From contig NZ_GL890970.1 in NCBI RefSeq assembly GCF_000211815.1, forward strand, positions 94,186 to 158,185: DNA of 64,000 nucleotides, written 5' to 3'. A model generated the notes under the pieces. The model did no database searches and was not told where the DNA came from. It saw only the letters and a program-made list of their open reading frames with translations. Numbering within the stretch: position 1 is the first letter of the stretch; each line of letters opens with the position of its first letter. Below are positions 25,606 to 33,489 of the stretch, in pieces. Position numbers and translations under genes: made by a program. Source of the DNA: Moorena producens 3L. Its GTDB lineage: Bacteria; Cyanobacteriota; Cyanobacteriia; Cyanobacteriales; Coleofasciculaceae.

Positions 25606-25663
25606 TTTCCCAGATTGATGGCTCAGATCAGGATATTTCCCAGATTGATGGCTCAGATCAGGA
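25606..25663 (-). promoter_or_regulatory. Two 28-bp direct repeats upstream of the small exported gene
   Basis: TTTCCCAGATTGATGGCTCA plus CAGATCAGGA-type continuation occurs at 25606-25633 and 25636-25663, a 30-bp period (about three helical turns). This is about 55-110 bp upstream of the start at 25553, suitable for a regulator binding two faces. It might alternatively be a simple duplication. Confidence 0.4.
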
Positions 25664-25736
25664 AAGTCTCTGAGTGTAGAATATCGTAGCTTTGGCGGCT
25701 TTGACGAATCTGCGGAGGGAAAGTTCCCCATGAAGA

Positions 25737-26003
25737 ATTGAGAATGTAGAATTAAGAATTAAGAATTGAGAATTAAGAATTAAGAATTGAGAATTAAGAA
25801 TTAAGAATTATACATTAGGTATTATTCTTTATACATTATTCTTTATACATTATACATTATACATTATACCTTCAGCCTTCAGCCTTCAGCCTTCAGCCTT
25901 CAGCCTTCAGCCTTCAGCCTTCAGCCTTCTCCATTCTAAATTCTAAATTCTCAATTCTTAATTCTGCATTCTACATTCTTAATTCTACATTCTACATTCT
26001 TAA
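25737..26003 (+). repeat. Composite heptamer repeat cluster
   Basis: Successive runs of GAATTAA, CATTATA, CCTTCAG (about nine copies) and TTCTAAA/TTCTTAA units. All have a 7-bp period with abrupt switches of unit sequence. No gene. Confidence 0.9.
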
Positions 26004-26005
26004 TT

Positions 26006-26413
26006 CTAACAACTTTTAACTTTAGAACAGAGCTGATTTAATAACTCCTTTGGAATGGCCTCGAAATTTTCTAAGAGAAAATCCATTAAGGCCAGATGAT
26101 GCAAGGAATCGGAAGAGGGAGTTTTATAGCGAGCACCTTGGGCTAGCCAGCTGTTGACAGCGTAAGTTGAGCGGGAGCAGATGTTAGCAATATCTTCTTG
26201 CTTAACTTGCCATTTCCAGTAAAACTCCTGGGGGGTCATGGACAGTCGGCAGTTGCTGTATAGGTAGATCAAGATTTCTTCTCGCTCGGTGATGGGACCA
26301 GGAATTGAATGTTCCCATGTGGATTGGCTCCTGGCAATTTGGGCAAGGCGGTCTAGGGCTCGCTGGCAGTTAATTAGATGATTCAGATGGTCATTTGAGC
26401 GATTTGTTGGCAT
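26006..26413 (-). CDS. HTH-domain protein, cyanobacterial family
   Basis: A 135-aa cytoplasmic protein. Residues ~59-90 (MTPQEFYWKWQVKQEDIANI, then CSRSTYAVNSWLAQG) form a helix-turn-helix: a QEDIANI helix, a turn, and a recognition helix STYAVNSW. A conserved tail LHHLALMDFLLENFEAIP follows. This resembles small HTH proteins widespread in filamentous cyanobacteria, with no function I know. The C-terminus abuts the heptamer cluster. The leader carries a long hairpin (26447-26496), 34 nt upstream of the start. Confidence 0.65.
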   Translation of the reverse strand: MPTNRSNDHLNHLINCQRALDRLAQIARSQSTWEHSIPGPITEREEILIYLYSNCRLSMTPQEFYWKWQVKQEDIANICSRSTYAVNSWLAQGARYKTPSSDSLHHLALMDFLLENFEAIPKELLNQLCSKVKSC

Positions 26414-26446
26414 GATGTAATTACCTCACACATAGCTTGTGACTGG

Positions 26447-26496
26447 GGACATAAGCCGCGCTTCTTGGTTGACGCACAAAGCGCGGCTTTTTGTCC
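26447..26496 (-). promoter_or_regulatory. Long hairpin in the leader of the HTH gene
   Basis: GGACA (26447-26451) pairs with TGTCC (26492-26496), and AAGCCGCGCTT (26453-26463) pairs perfectly with AAGCGCGGCTT (26479-26489). On the plus strand the stem runs into TTTTT, like an intrinsic terminator; on the gene's strand it is a 5' leader hairpin. Attenuation or autoregulation by the HTH protein is possible, inferred. Confidence 0.6.
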
Positions 26497-26499
26497 AGA

Positions 26500-27048
26500 A
26501 ATATTATCGAAATCTCGGACATTTTTATTATTACTAATAAATTGGCAAATGTCAAGGATATTTTTAGATTTTTGCAACATTTTTTTACAAATTTAAAAAT
26601 TGATTAGCTTGGGGGTTTGATATATAACAAATATCAATTTTATGATGTATTTTTGGATTATATTTTAGGGAGCAGGGAGCAAGGAGCAGGGAGCAGTAGG
26701 AAAGAGCTTGGAGGATTGTTTGATGTTATGATAAATTAACAAGATTGTTAATAACCTATTGATAAAGCGGCTTTGATATTAATCAACTTACAGATTTACC
26801 GCCAACAAACACACAGAGAAGCACGCTAGCACTAAGGTATTTGTTGGTGGGTATCTGCTCAAAATGCGATCGCATTTCCCTAGGTTTAAATTGTAAATTA
26901 ATTATAAATAGTCAGTTTACGGACCTGGGACTAGGGCGTGTTGTCAAACTGGTTGTATCCTAAACAATAAGCGATGGCAGAGTGCATTAATGAATCGAGT
27001 CAACTTAAGTAATCAGCCCTGGGAGAGGTGACCAGAACACTATGGAAA
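26500..27048 (+). other. AT-rich intergenic region
   Basis: No convincing gene. It contains one GGGAGCA heptamer run (about 26668-26692), HIP1-like GCGATCGC at about 26867, and otherwise unstructured AT-rich DNA. It probably holds the promoters for the leftward HTH gene and the rightward GNAT leader. Confidence 0.5.
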
Positions 27049-27142
27049 GTGGGTGCATCGTGGGAACATGGTTTTATCGGTGGCAAAAAGCCGGGATAGC
27101 GATCGCTCCAGCGTAACGCACCGAACCTGTAAAGACACCCAC
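27049..27142 (+). ncRNA. Candidate structured leader RNA upstream of the GNAT gene
   Basis: Nested pairings: GTGGGTG (27049-27055) with CACCCAC (27136-27142); ACAtGGT (27066-27072) with ACCTGT (27125-27130, one bulge); TCGGTG (27077-27082) with CACCGA (27119-27124). Inside is a small hairpin around the palindrome AGCGATCGCT. The outer stem closes 13 nt before ATG 27156 and could mask the ribosome-binding site. It matches no riboswitch class that I recognise. Confidence 0.4.
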
Positions 27143-27155
27143 AGCATAAGGATAG

Positions 27156-27608
27156 ATGACTGAATTCCAGATTCGCTTAGCTCAAATTTCAGATGTAGAA
27201 CCTATCTTGGCATTCTGTCAATATACCTGGGAACATCAAAAAGATTACATGCACTTAGTGTTGGATAAACGGATTAACAATCCTGAAAATAAAGTTTTTG
27301 TAGTTACTCTTGATGATATCCCTGTGGCAATGCAGCAAGTAGTTATTTTGTCAAAACAGGAAGCTTGGCGAAGTTCTTTGAGAGTAGATCGTCGCTATCG
27401 AAGGCGAGGTTTATCTAAATTATTAGATTCACATATAAATAATTATTTATCTCAAGTCAATATTCCTATATTACGTTACTGTGTCTTGTCTGACAATGAA
27501 ATAATGTTGAAAATTGTCTCTCGTCGAGGAGATAACAAAATCGCTAATTATAGTATATATAAAGCTAATATTTTGGCTTCAAAAATCAACAAATTGTTTA
27601 AATTATAA
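27156..27608 (+). CDS. GNAT-type N-acetyltransferase, first half of a split tandem gene
   Basis: A 150-aa GNAT domain. It has FQIRLAQISDVEPILAFCQY at the N-terminus, FVVTLDDIPVAMQQVV for strands 2-3, and the acetyl-CoA loop RVDRRYRRRGLSKLLDSHI at ~88-106. The frame ends in TAA at 27606-27608 and continues, without any gap and in the same frame, into a second acyltransferase-like domain. The substrate is unknown. The expected original product is a ~295-aa tandem GNAT protein, so this half may work alone or be a fragment. The leader (27049-27142) may regulate it. Confidence 0.65.
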   Translation: MTEFQIRLAQISDVEPILAFCQYTWEHQKDYMHLVLDKRINNPENKVFVVTLDDIPVAMQQVVILSKQEAWRSSLRVDRRYRRRGLSKLLDSHINNYLSQVNIPILRYCVLSDNEIMLKIVSRRGDNKIANYSIYKANILASKINKLFKL

Positions 27609-28049
27609 TTGAAAAACTTTGATGATATTTGGTCTTTGGTAGTTAGAGAAAATTTATTAGATCATAAACAAAGTTTGTACACAGAAAATATTGGCAAATG
27701 TCAAACCCTTACTCCTGAGTTATTAAAAGAGTGTTTGATTGCTGGAAAAGTTTTCGGATTAATACAAAATGAACGTTTACGAGGTATAGCTATTCAAAGT
27801 TACTCGGAAATTTCAGAGGAAGATTTTTATATTGGTTATCTTCATGGAGAGCCAGAAATCTTAACAGAGCTTCTCTGTGAATTATGTAAATTAGCCTATT
27901 CTTTAGGTAAGTCAGTGGTTAAAGGTCTTTTTCCGTTGAATGATAGTTTCGGCGATGCTCTTTCCCAAGCTGCTTTTCAAAAAATAAATCAAGGTGAAAT
28001 AGGGATATATAGCAGAAGTCAGAAGTCAGAAGTCAGAAGTCAGAAGTAA
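27609..28049 (+). pseudogene. Second half of the split tandem GNAT gene
   Basis: An open frame of 146 codons beginning TTG (the codon after the TAA), with no Shine-Dalgarno. The content (LTPELLKECLIAGKVFGLIQ, EEDFYIGYLHGEPEILTELL, then KSVVKGLFPLNDSFGDAL) looks like a GNAT-related C-terminal domain without its own acetyl-CoA loop. Expression would need reinitiation or stop readthrough. The last residues (YSRSQKSEVRSQK) are read from an AGAAGTC heptamer array, so the original stop has also been lost. Confidence 0.6.
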
Positions 28050-28327
28050 AACTCTTGCGCTTACAAAGGGTGTGAGACTTTTGTCATGTCCTAACTGCCC
28101 TGGCGACTGCTATATCGCTCTTCTTTCAAACCGGGTTAATTTCTTGGGTGCATCTCATTGTTGCTGTTTGATCCGGTGGGTGGAATGGGTATCAGGGGTG
28201 GAACGGGCATCAGGGGTGGAACGGGCATCTTGCCCGTTACAATTCCCAGGCGGACTGTCCCAACCCGGGCGTTGAGGCGAAAAATTAGGGCTCGCCCGTC
28301 TTATCACGCACCCTAAGCAACTCAGTA
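28050..28327 (+). repeat. Repeat-bearing gap
   Basis: It includes GGGGTGGAACGGGCATC units (three, partial) and GGGCATCTTGCCCGTTAC-type dyads resembling those at 2940-3140 in design. No gene; a 67-codon plus-strand frame here is made of repeats. Confidence 0.65.
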
Positions 28328-29152
28328 TTATCCTCGCCAGGCATACAGATTGAAAAGATTAGAACCATGTAAAATAGGTTCCTGTTGGACTTGAATTTCG
28401 CTAAAGCCGTGTTCTTTGAGCAAATTCGTAATTTTTTGGAGTCGATGCTCTAGGTCGTGAACTTCAACAACAATTTGCTTGATCTTTTGCCAATCCTGAG
28501 CTTCGATGCCTAAAAGTACATCCAACTCACTTTTCTCTACATCTATCTTAAGCAAATCAATCTGTTCGAGCTTGTGTTCCCTTATAATCTCTGAGACAGT
28601 TTTTAACTGGCAAGTTACCCGCTCGATTTTAAAAGCTTTTTCTATGCTATTTTGGATGAACATTGATCGCACAAACAAAGGAAACCAACGAAGCCAACGA
28701 AAGGCTTTAGGGGCGTATTTAATATTGCGAATAACAGCCTGCTTCAGTTGCTTTTTTAGCTCAGTAAAATCCTCTTGATATGCAGTGGATAACATGGTAG
28801 CGTTGGGATTATAAGCGAATGTTATACTCTTGGATTCCTGAGAAAGTCCACAGGAAAAGACTTTAATTTTATCTGAATCAAAGCGTTGAGCGTTAGCCTG
28901 TAGTACATTAAAAATGGCTGGAATAGGTTCAAAAGCATAAATACTAACATTTTTATTACAATTTTGATATGCCCATAAGGCAAACAAACCAATGTTAGCT
29001 CCTACATCAAATATGATATCACTTTCGTGCAGCTCAATTCCATATTTAATGTAGTCTTGAATCTGTTCGTACAGAACTGGTACTTCTTCTTCCCGCAGGC
29101 AAAATATTTTCATTCCATTGGGAAGCTTAGTTTCCTGAATTCTAGTTGGCAT
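28328..29152 (-). CDS. FkbM-family SAM-dependent methyltransferase
   Basis: 274 aa with the class-I SAM motif IIFDVGANIGLFALWAY at 46-62, acidic loop AFEPIPAIFNVL, and the FkbM signature IDLLKIDVEKSELDVLLGI near 200. The C-terminus has VVEVHDLEHRL. The family O-methylates sugars or polyketides. It is monocistronic and leftward; the next gene upstream on the same strand is a UGT-type glycosyltransferase 239 bp away. Together they could decorate a glycan or lipid (inference). No membrane segment. Confidence 0.85.
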   Translation of the reverse strand: MPTRIQETKLPNGMKIFCLREEEVPVLYEQIQDYIKYGIELHESDIIFDVGANIGLFALWAYQNCNKNVSIYAFEPIPAIFNVLQANAQRFDSDKIKVFSCGLSQESKSITFAYNPNATMLSTAYQEDFTELKKQLKQAVIRNIKYAPKAFRWLRWFPLFVRSMFIQNSIEKAFKIERVTCQLKTVSEIIREHKLEQIDLLKIDVEKSELDVLLGIEAQDWQKIKQIVVEVHDLEHRLQKITNLLKEHGFSEIQVQQEPILHGSNLFNLYAWRG

Positions 29153-29390
29153 AAGGATAGAACCATGTGTTAATAAATTTGATTAGGTAGTGACTGAGGG
29201 GGTGACATGATCTCTAAAAAGATGACTCTATAAGGCTTTGATGCCAATGAGCTCAGCCAATATACAGTCGCAAATTGACCATATTTTCATTTTCTGGACT
29301 GAAGTTATCCGTTCATTTGTACTACTTTAATAGTTAAAGGTTCTCCCCATAAGGGATTTAGACATAAAATTATTCCTTGTAATAATTCTA

Positions 29391-30674
29391 TTATTGTTTT
29401 GTTGAAGCCAAAACTGGTTTACCTGTATGCACCACTTGTTCTACAATATCAGCCGCTCGACTCACTCCCCCTGCTCGTATAATTGCCTCTTGTAGCCTCA
29501 AGGCATTCTTTTTATAGGAATCTTCCGTTAAGACCAGTTTGATAGCCTTTTGTAGCTTTTCCAGGCTCATTTTTTTCAAAGGTATGACCTCTCCTGTTCC
29601 TGTCCAAGCGATCCGCGCCGCCACTCCAGGTTGATCGTTGGTAATGGGAATAGCGACCATTGGTACTCCATTACTCAAAGATTCTAGGGTAGTATTCATT
29701 CCGGCGTGAGTGATGGTAAGGGTCGCTTTTTGTAATAGTTCTAATTGAGGTGCATAGCCAACAACTAAGGTATTTCCTGGCAATTCTGGTAAAGATTCTG
29801 GACTAGCACCCCCACCTAAAGCAATGACTAATTGAGCATCCAATCCCACACAAGCGTCTGCAATCATTTGGAAAATCCACAGAAGCCGATTTTGTAACGT
29901 TCCCATAGAAGCATAAATCAGTGGTTGTCCAGTTAATTTTTCATAAGGGAAAGGTGCAGCTTCTCGACTCGCTGGGTTACTATAAGATCCTGTGAAATGA
30001 AAACAAGACGGTAGTTCTTTTCTAGGAAATTCTAATTCAGCAGGCTGTTGACTAATTTGAGCCAACTGTGAAGAGTATTGATTGGCATTATTATAGGTAG
30101 ATAAATTCCAATGCTTACGATGATAATTAATAACTTTTTTCAGGGATTCACCTATAATATTAAACAGTTCATAACCCACTCGGTTGCGTAGAACTCCCCG
30201 CCATGAAGGGTCATAATTCCAGGACATGCTAAAGGGAGGAACGCTCATTTCCCGATTGAACATTAAGGCACTGCATACAGTTACAAAAGGAATGTCTAGA
30301 TACTCAGCGATAGTTCCTCCTGCTGGAGAAGCTTGATCTACTAATAACAGCTCTATATCTGCTGCTTTAATTACGTCTGGAGCATCCCGAAGAGACATTT
30401 TTGCTACATTGACAATCCAATTGATTGTATACTGGAATGCCTTAAATCCACTGAGATTACCTAGTTGAGTAAATAAGTCTTTTGTGGCTCCTTTGGGAAA
30501 ATCCGACTTGCCAATCAGCTGAAATTCTAATCCTGCAGCTAGAGCTTTTGGTTGAGCGTCTTCAATGCCGAATACAGTGACGCGATGACCACGCTGTTTC
30601 AGTTCGTAACCTAACGTAGTCATAGGGTTAAGATGACCAGAAGCAGCAGGACAAATGATGCCAAAATGAGTCAT
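29391..30674 (-). CDS. UGT/MGT-type (GT1, GT-B fold) glycosyltransferase
   Basis: A 427-aa GT-B enzyme. The N-terminal acceptor domain opens HFGIICPAASGHLNPMTTLG. The C-terminal nucleotide-sugar domain contains PLIYASMGTLQNR, VVGYAPQLELLQKA and the signature THAGMNTTLESLSNGVPMV, ending AIPITNDQPGVAARI. This resembles macrolide- and zeaxanthin-type UGTs that transfer hexoses to small molecules. The length is normal and the start (MTHFGIICPA) is well supported by the family N-terminus. It is followed on the same strand by the FkbM gene, possibly in one transcript. Confidence 0.88.
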   Translation of the reverse strand: MTHFGIICPAASGHLNPMTTLGYELKQRGHRVTVFGIEDAQPKALAAGLEFQLIGKSDFPKGATKDLFTQLGNLSGFKAFQYTINWIVNVAKMSLRDAPDVIKAADIELLLVDQASPAGGTIAEYLDIPFVTVCSALMFNREMSVPPFSMSWNYDPSWRGVLRNRVGYELFNIIGESLKKVINYHRKHWNLSTYNNANQYSSQLAQISQQPAELEFPRKELPSCFHFTGSYSNPASREAAPFPYEKLTGQPLIYASMGTLQNRLLWIFQMIADACVGLDAQLVIALGGGASPESLPELPGNTLVVGYAPQLELLQKATLTITHAGMNTTLESLSNGVPMVAIPITNDQPGVAARIAWTGTGEVIPLKKMSLEKLQKAIKLVLTEDSYKKNALRLQEAIIRAGGVSRAADIVEQVVHTGKPVLASTKQ

Positions 30675-30796
30675 GATAGTTGCTCAGTAAAAGACGTTAC
30701 CCCGATTTAATGGGACTTAAGCCAAAAGTCAACTCAAATTTAACATAAACTGGCTTGCTAAGGGATGAATAGGTACCGAGACTTGTCTAAGCAGTA

Positions 30797-30955
30797 GAAT
30801 GTAGAATGTAGAATGTAGAATGTAGAAGGTAGAAGGTAGAAGGTAGAAGGTAGAAGGTAGAAGGTAGAAGGTAGAAGGTAGAAGGTAGAAGGTAGAATTT
30901 AGGATACAGACTTCAATTATAAATTCTAAATTCTAAATTCTAAATTCTAAATTAG
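30797..30955 (+). repeat. AGAATGT/AGAAGGT and TAAATTC heptamer arrays
   Basis: About four AGAATGT, then about ten AGAAGGT units, a short spacer, then about five TAAATTC units. The same two-part architecture recurs at 31812-32120. Fills most of the gap 30675-30997. Confidence 0.92.
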
Positions 30956-30997
30956 TAAGATAGAATAGGATGATCAGCTCTGGTAACAGTATTTCCT

Positions 30998-31783
30998 ATG
31001 GTTCAGCAGCTTACTCCCAGCACCGATGACATCTTATATCCCGAAAGTGACGGCAAACCCTTGGCGGACAATACCCTTCAATTTGAACTAATTACTACCA
31101 TTAAGTATGGCCTGGAAGCCCTATTCAAAGATGACCCCAATGTATTCGTTGCCGGGGATTTGTTGTGGTATCCAGAACTTGGAAAACCCAAAATCAATCA
31201 AGCCCCGGATGTGATGGTGGTTGTGGGTAGACCGAAAGGGCATCGGCGTTCCTACAAAACCTGGGTTGAAGATAACATGAATCCCCAGGTAGTATTTGAA
31301 ATAGCCTCATTAACGAATACCATCAAGGAATTAGAAGAGGATAAACTCAAGTTTTACCAGAACCATCAAGTAGAAGAGTACTATCTTTTTGATCCAAATC
31401 GGACAAAACTAAAAGGCTGGTTGCGTTCAGCCGAAAAACTAGAACCAATCCCCCAGATGCTGGGTTGGGTTAGTCCCCGTTTAGGAATTACCTTTGAGTT
31501 AGTAGGCTCGGACTTGGTGCTGTATTATCCCAATGGCGAGCCTTTTGCTACGTATTTGGAAATTATTGAGCTCAAAGAACTTGCTCAACAACAGGCAGAG
31601 CTCGAAAGGCTAGCAAAAGAACAAGAACGCCAACGGGCAGACCAAGCGGAGGAAGCTTTAGAGCTTGAAAGACTCGAAAAAGAACAGGAACGTCAACGGG
31701 CAGAGCAAGCAGAAGCTTCCTTGCAAGCCTTGCTAGAGCAATTAAAAGCAAAGGGCATAGATCCAGAACAGTTCGAGCTATGA
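30998..31783 (+). CDS. Uma2 family (DUF820) putative nuclease with coiled-coil tail
   Basis: 261 aa. The PD-(D/E)xK-like Uma2 core (residues ~15-185) contains GDLLWYPELG, QAPDVMVVVG, PQVVFEIASLTN and KLKFYQNHQVEEYYLFDP, the expected Asp/Glu/Gln positions. Residues ~195-250 are a charged coiled coil with an internal repeat (RLAKEQERQRADQAEEALEL). The family is massively expanded in cyanobacteria with no settled function. It is flanked on both sides by heptamer arrays of the same design. Confidence 0.88.
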   Translation: MVQQLTPSTDDILYPESDGKPLADNTLQFELITTIKYGLEALFKDDPNVFVAGDLLWYPELGKPKINQAPDVMVVVGRPKGHRRSYKTWVEDNMNPQVVFEIASLTNTIKELEEDKLKFYQNHQVEEYYLFDPNRTKLKGWLRSAEKLEPIPQMLGWVSPRLGITFELVGSDLVLYYPNGEPFATYLEIIELKELAQQQAELERLAKEQERQRADQAEEALELERLEKEQERQRAEQAEASLQALLEQLKAKGIDPEQFEL

Positions 31784-31811
31784 ACCCCACCATTTGGATA
31801 TAACCCTACTA

Positions 31812-32120
31812 AGAATGTAGAAGGTAGAAGGTAGAATGAAGAATGAAGAATGTAGAAGGTAGAAGGTAGAAGGTAGAAGGTAGAAGGTAGAAGGTAGAAG
31901 GTAGAAGGTAGAAGGTAGAAGGTAGAAGGTAGAAGGTAGAAGGAAGAATGTAGAATGTAGAATGTAGAATGTAGAAGGAAGAAGGTAGAAGGTAGAAGGT
32001 AGAAGGTAGAAGGCAGAAGGTAGAAGGCAGAAGGTAGAATTCAATTCTAAATTCTAAATTCTAAATTCTAAATTCTAAATTCTAAATTCTAAATTCTAAA
32101 TTCTAAATTCTAAATTCTTC
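31812..32120 (+). repeat. AGAAGGT and TAAATTC heptamer arrays
   Basis: More than 25 AGAAGGT-type units with AGAATGT/AGAAGGC variants are followed by about 11 TAAATTC units. The array extends past the stop of the leftward M42 gene, supplying its last codons. Confidence 0.93.
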
Positions 32121-33170
32121 ATTCTTGATCACTGAGGAAATATAGGTTTCAAGAATCTCGATACAATTTGCGATCGCACCCAAATGAGAAATTTCAAAAC
32201 CATGGGTATTTTGGGTAGGAAAACTCAAGCAAGCAGCGCGAGCAACATGACCAAACTTCATGGCGATGGAAGCATCAGAGCCAAAACCATCAATAACAGC
32301 TAACTGAATCGGGACCTCACAACTGTCTGCCGCTTGTTGCAATTCCCGATTTAGCCCTTCATCGTAGATGCCATAATTATCTTGAGAGAGCAACACTGGT
32401 GCTGGTCCATCTTCGATGGGATACTCCGCAGACAACGGACAAATTTCCAGAGCAATCAAAGCATCTAGAGATTGATTCTGAGTAAAATACAAAGCCCCAA
32501 TTGCCCCTACTTCCTCCTTTGCTGATGCCACCAAATAAGTATCAACTGCGGGAGTTTTCAACCGTTGGGCTAAGGTTAGCAAAATCGCGATGGATGCTTT
32601 ATTATCCAGAGTATAGCTAGCAATATAATCCTTAAGCCGCACAGGTCTCTTACGATGTTTACCAACCACCATACGAGTCCCTGGACGCACCCCAGCCTCT
32701 GCCAATTCTGTAGCACTACATTTCGTTTCAATCCAGGCATCTTGCCAACGTAGAGGAGCATCATCCTGCAACGCTTTTTGGGGAGATTCATGGGAAACAT
32801 GACGTGAGCCAAAAGATAGAATACCACTAATGGTATAGTTATCCCCCAACAGATCCACCACACCCTCACCATAAACCCAAGGAAAAGAACCCCCCAACCG
32901 GCGCACTTCCACCCGTCCTGCTTCAGCAATCCGTTTAACAATGGCACCAATTTCATCTTTATGAGCAGTAATCGCAATGGGACTAGCACCAGCATCCTTA
33001 CCAGGGATTTTCGCAATGACATTTCCAGCCCGATCCTGCCAAGTTTCCACCCCTAAAGCTTGAAACCGATGCAGTAACAATTGGTCAATTTCCTCTTCCG
33101 CACCACTGGGGGAATGGTGCATAACTAACTCTTCTATGGTTTTGAACAGTTGGTCGTAATTGTTAGTCAT
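32103..33170 (-). CDS. M42-family metallo-aminopeptidase
   Basis: A 355-aa protein with M42 features: HHSPSGAEEEIDQLL near the start, PIAITAHKDEIGAIV (metal-binding His-x-Asp variant), LDNKASIAILL (bridging Asp), ASAKEEVGAIGALYF (catalytic Glu pair) and a His near the end (FPTQNTHGFEISHLG). These enzymes form TET-like dodecamers that trim peptides in the cytoplasm. The C-terminal ~6 residues (KNEEFRI) are encoded by the heptamer array, so the original stop was probably slightly earlier. No operon partner. Confidence 0.88.
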   Translation of the reverse strand: MTNNYDQLFKTIEELVMHHSPSGAEEEIDQLLLHRFQALGVETWQDRAGNVIAKIPGKDAGASPIAITAHKDEIGAIVKRIAEAGRVEVRRLGGSFPWVYGEGVVDLLGDNYTISGILSFGSRHVSHESPQKALQDDAPLRWQDAWIETKCSATELAEAGVRPGTRMVVGKHRKRPVRLKDYIASYTLDNKASIAILLTLAQRLKTPAVDTYLVASAKEEVGAIGALYFTQNQSLDALIALEICPLSAEYPIEDGPAPVLLSQDNYGIYDEGLNRELQQAADSCEVPIQLAVIDGFGSDASIAMKFGHVARAACLSFPTQNTHGFEISHLGAIANCIEILETYISSVIKNEEFRI

Positions 33171-33176
33171 TGTTGG

Positions 33177-33489
33177 GAATAGGGAACAGGGAACAGGGAA
33201 CAGGGAACAGGGAAGAAGAATTGACGAAAAGCGATGCAGAGGTGCGACCCGTGGCGAATTTAATTACGGGTCAAGCGCACCTAAGCTGTCTTGGGGAGCC
33301 AGTTGCTCATCTGATATCATATCGAGATAATTACCCTTAATAACAAACTCCCCAAACTCCCCACACTTCCCACACCTCCCACACTCCCCTGTCTTTCCCG
33401 ATTCCCGATTCCCGATTCCCGATTCCCAATTCCCGATTCCCGATTCTAAATTCTAAATTCTAAATTCCCTATTCCCGATTCCCTATCCC
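33177..33489 (+). repeat. GGAACAG / TTCCCGA heptamers with dispersed inverted repeat
   Basis: GGAACAG x4 lies at about 33183-33212. The GGTGCG...CGCACC inverted repeat is at 33241-33281, reversed relative to 15665. CACACTTCC-type and then TTCCCGA/TTCTAAA heptamers run to 33489, directly before the stop of the GDSL gene. Confidence 0.88.

Noticed and set aside
26900..27156. Known riboswitch classes (cobalamin, glutamine, guanidine) for the GNAT leader
   Set aside because: Core sequences of these classes were not found; kept only as an unassigned structured leader.
28072..28275. 67-codon plus-strand frame
   Set aside because: Built of GGGGTGGAACGGGCATC repeats without start signal.
31778..32044. 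Minus-strand frame of repeating LPSTFYL units
   Set aside because: Pure translation of AGAAGGT heptamers; no start signal or homology.
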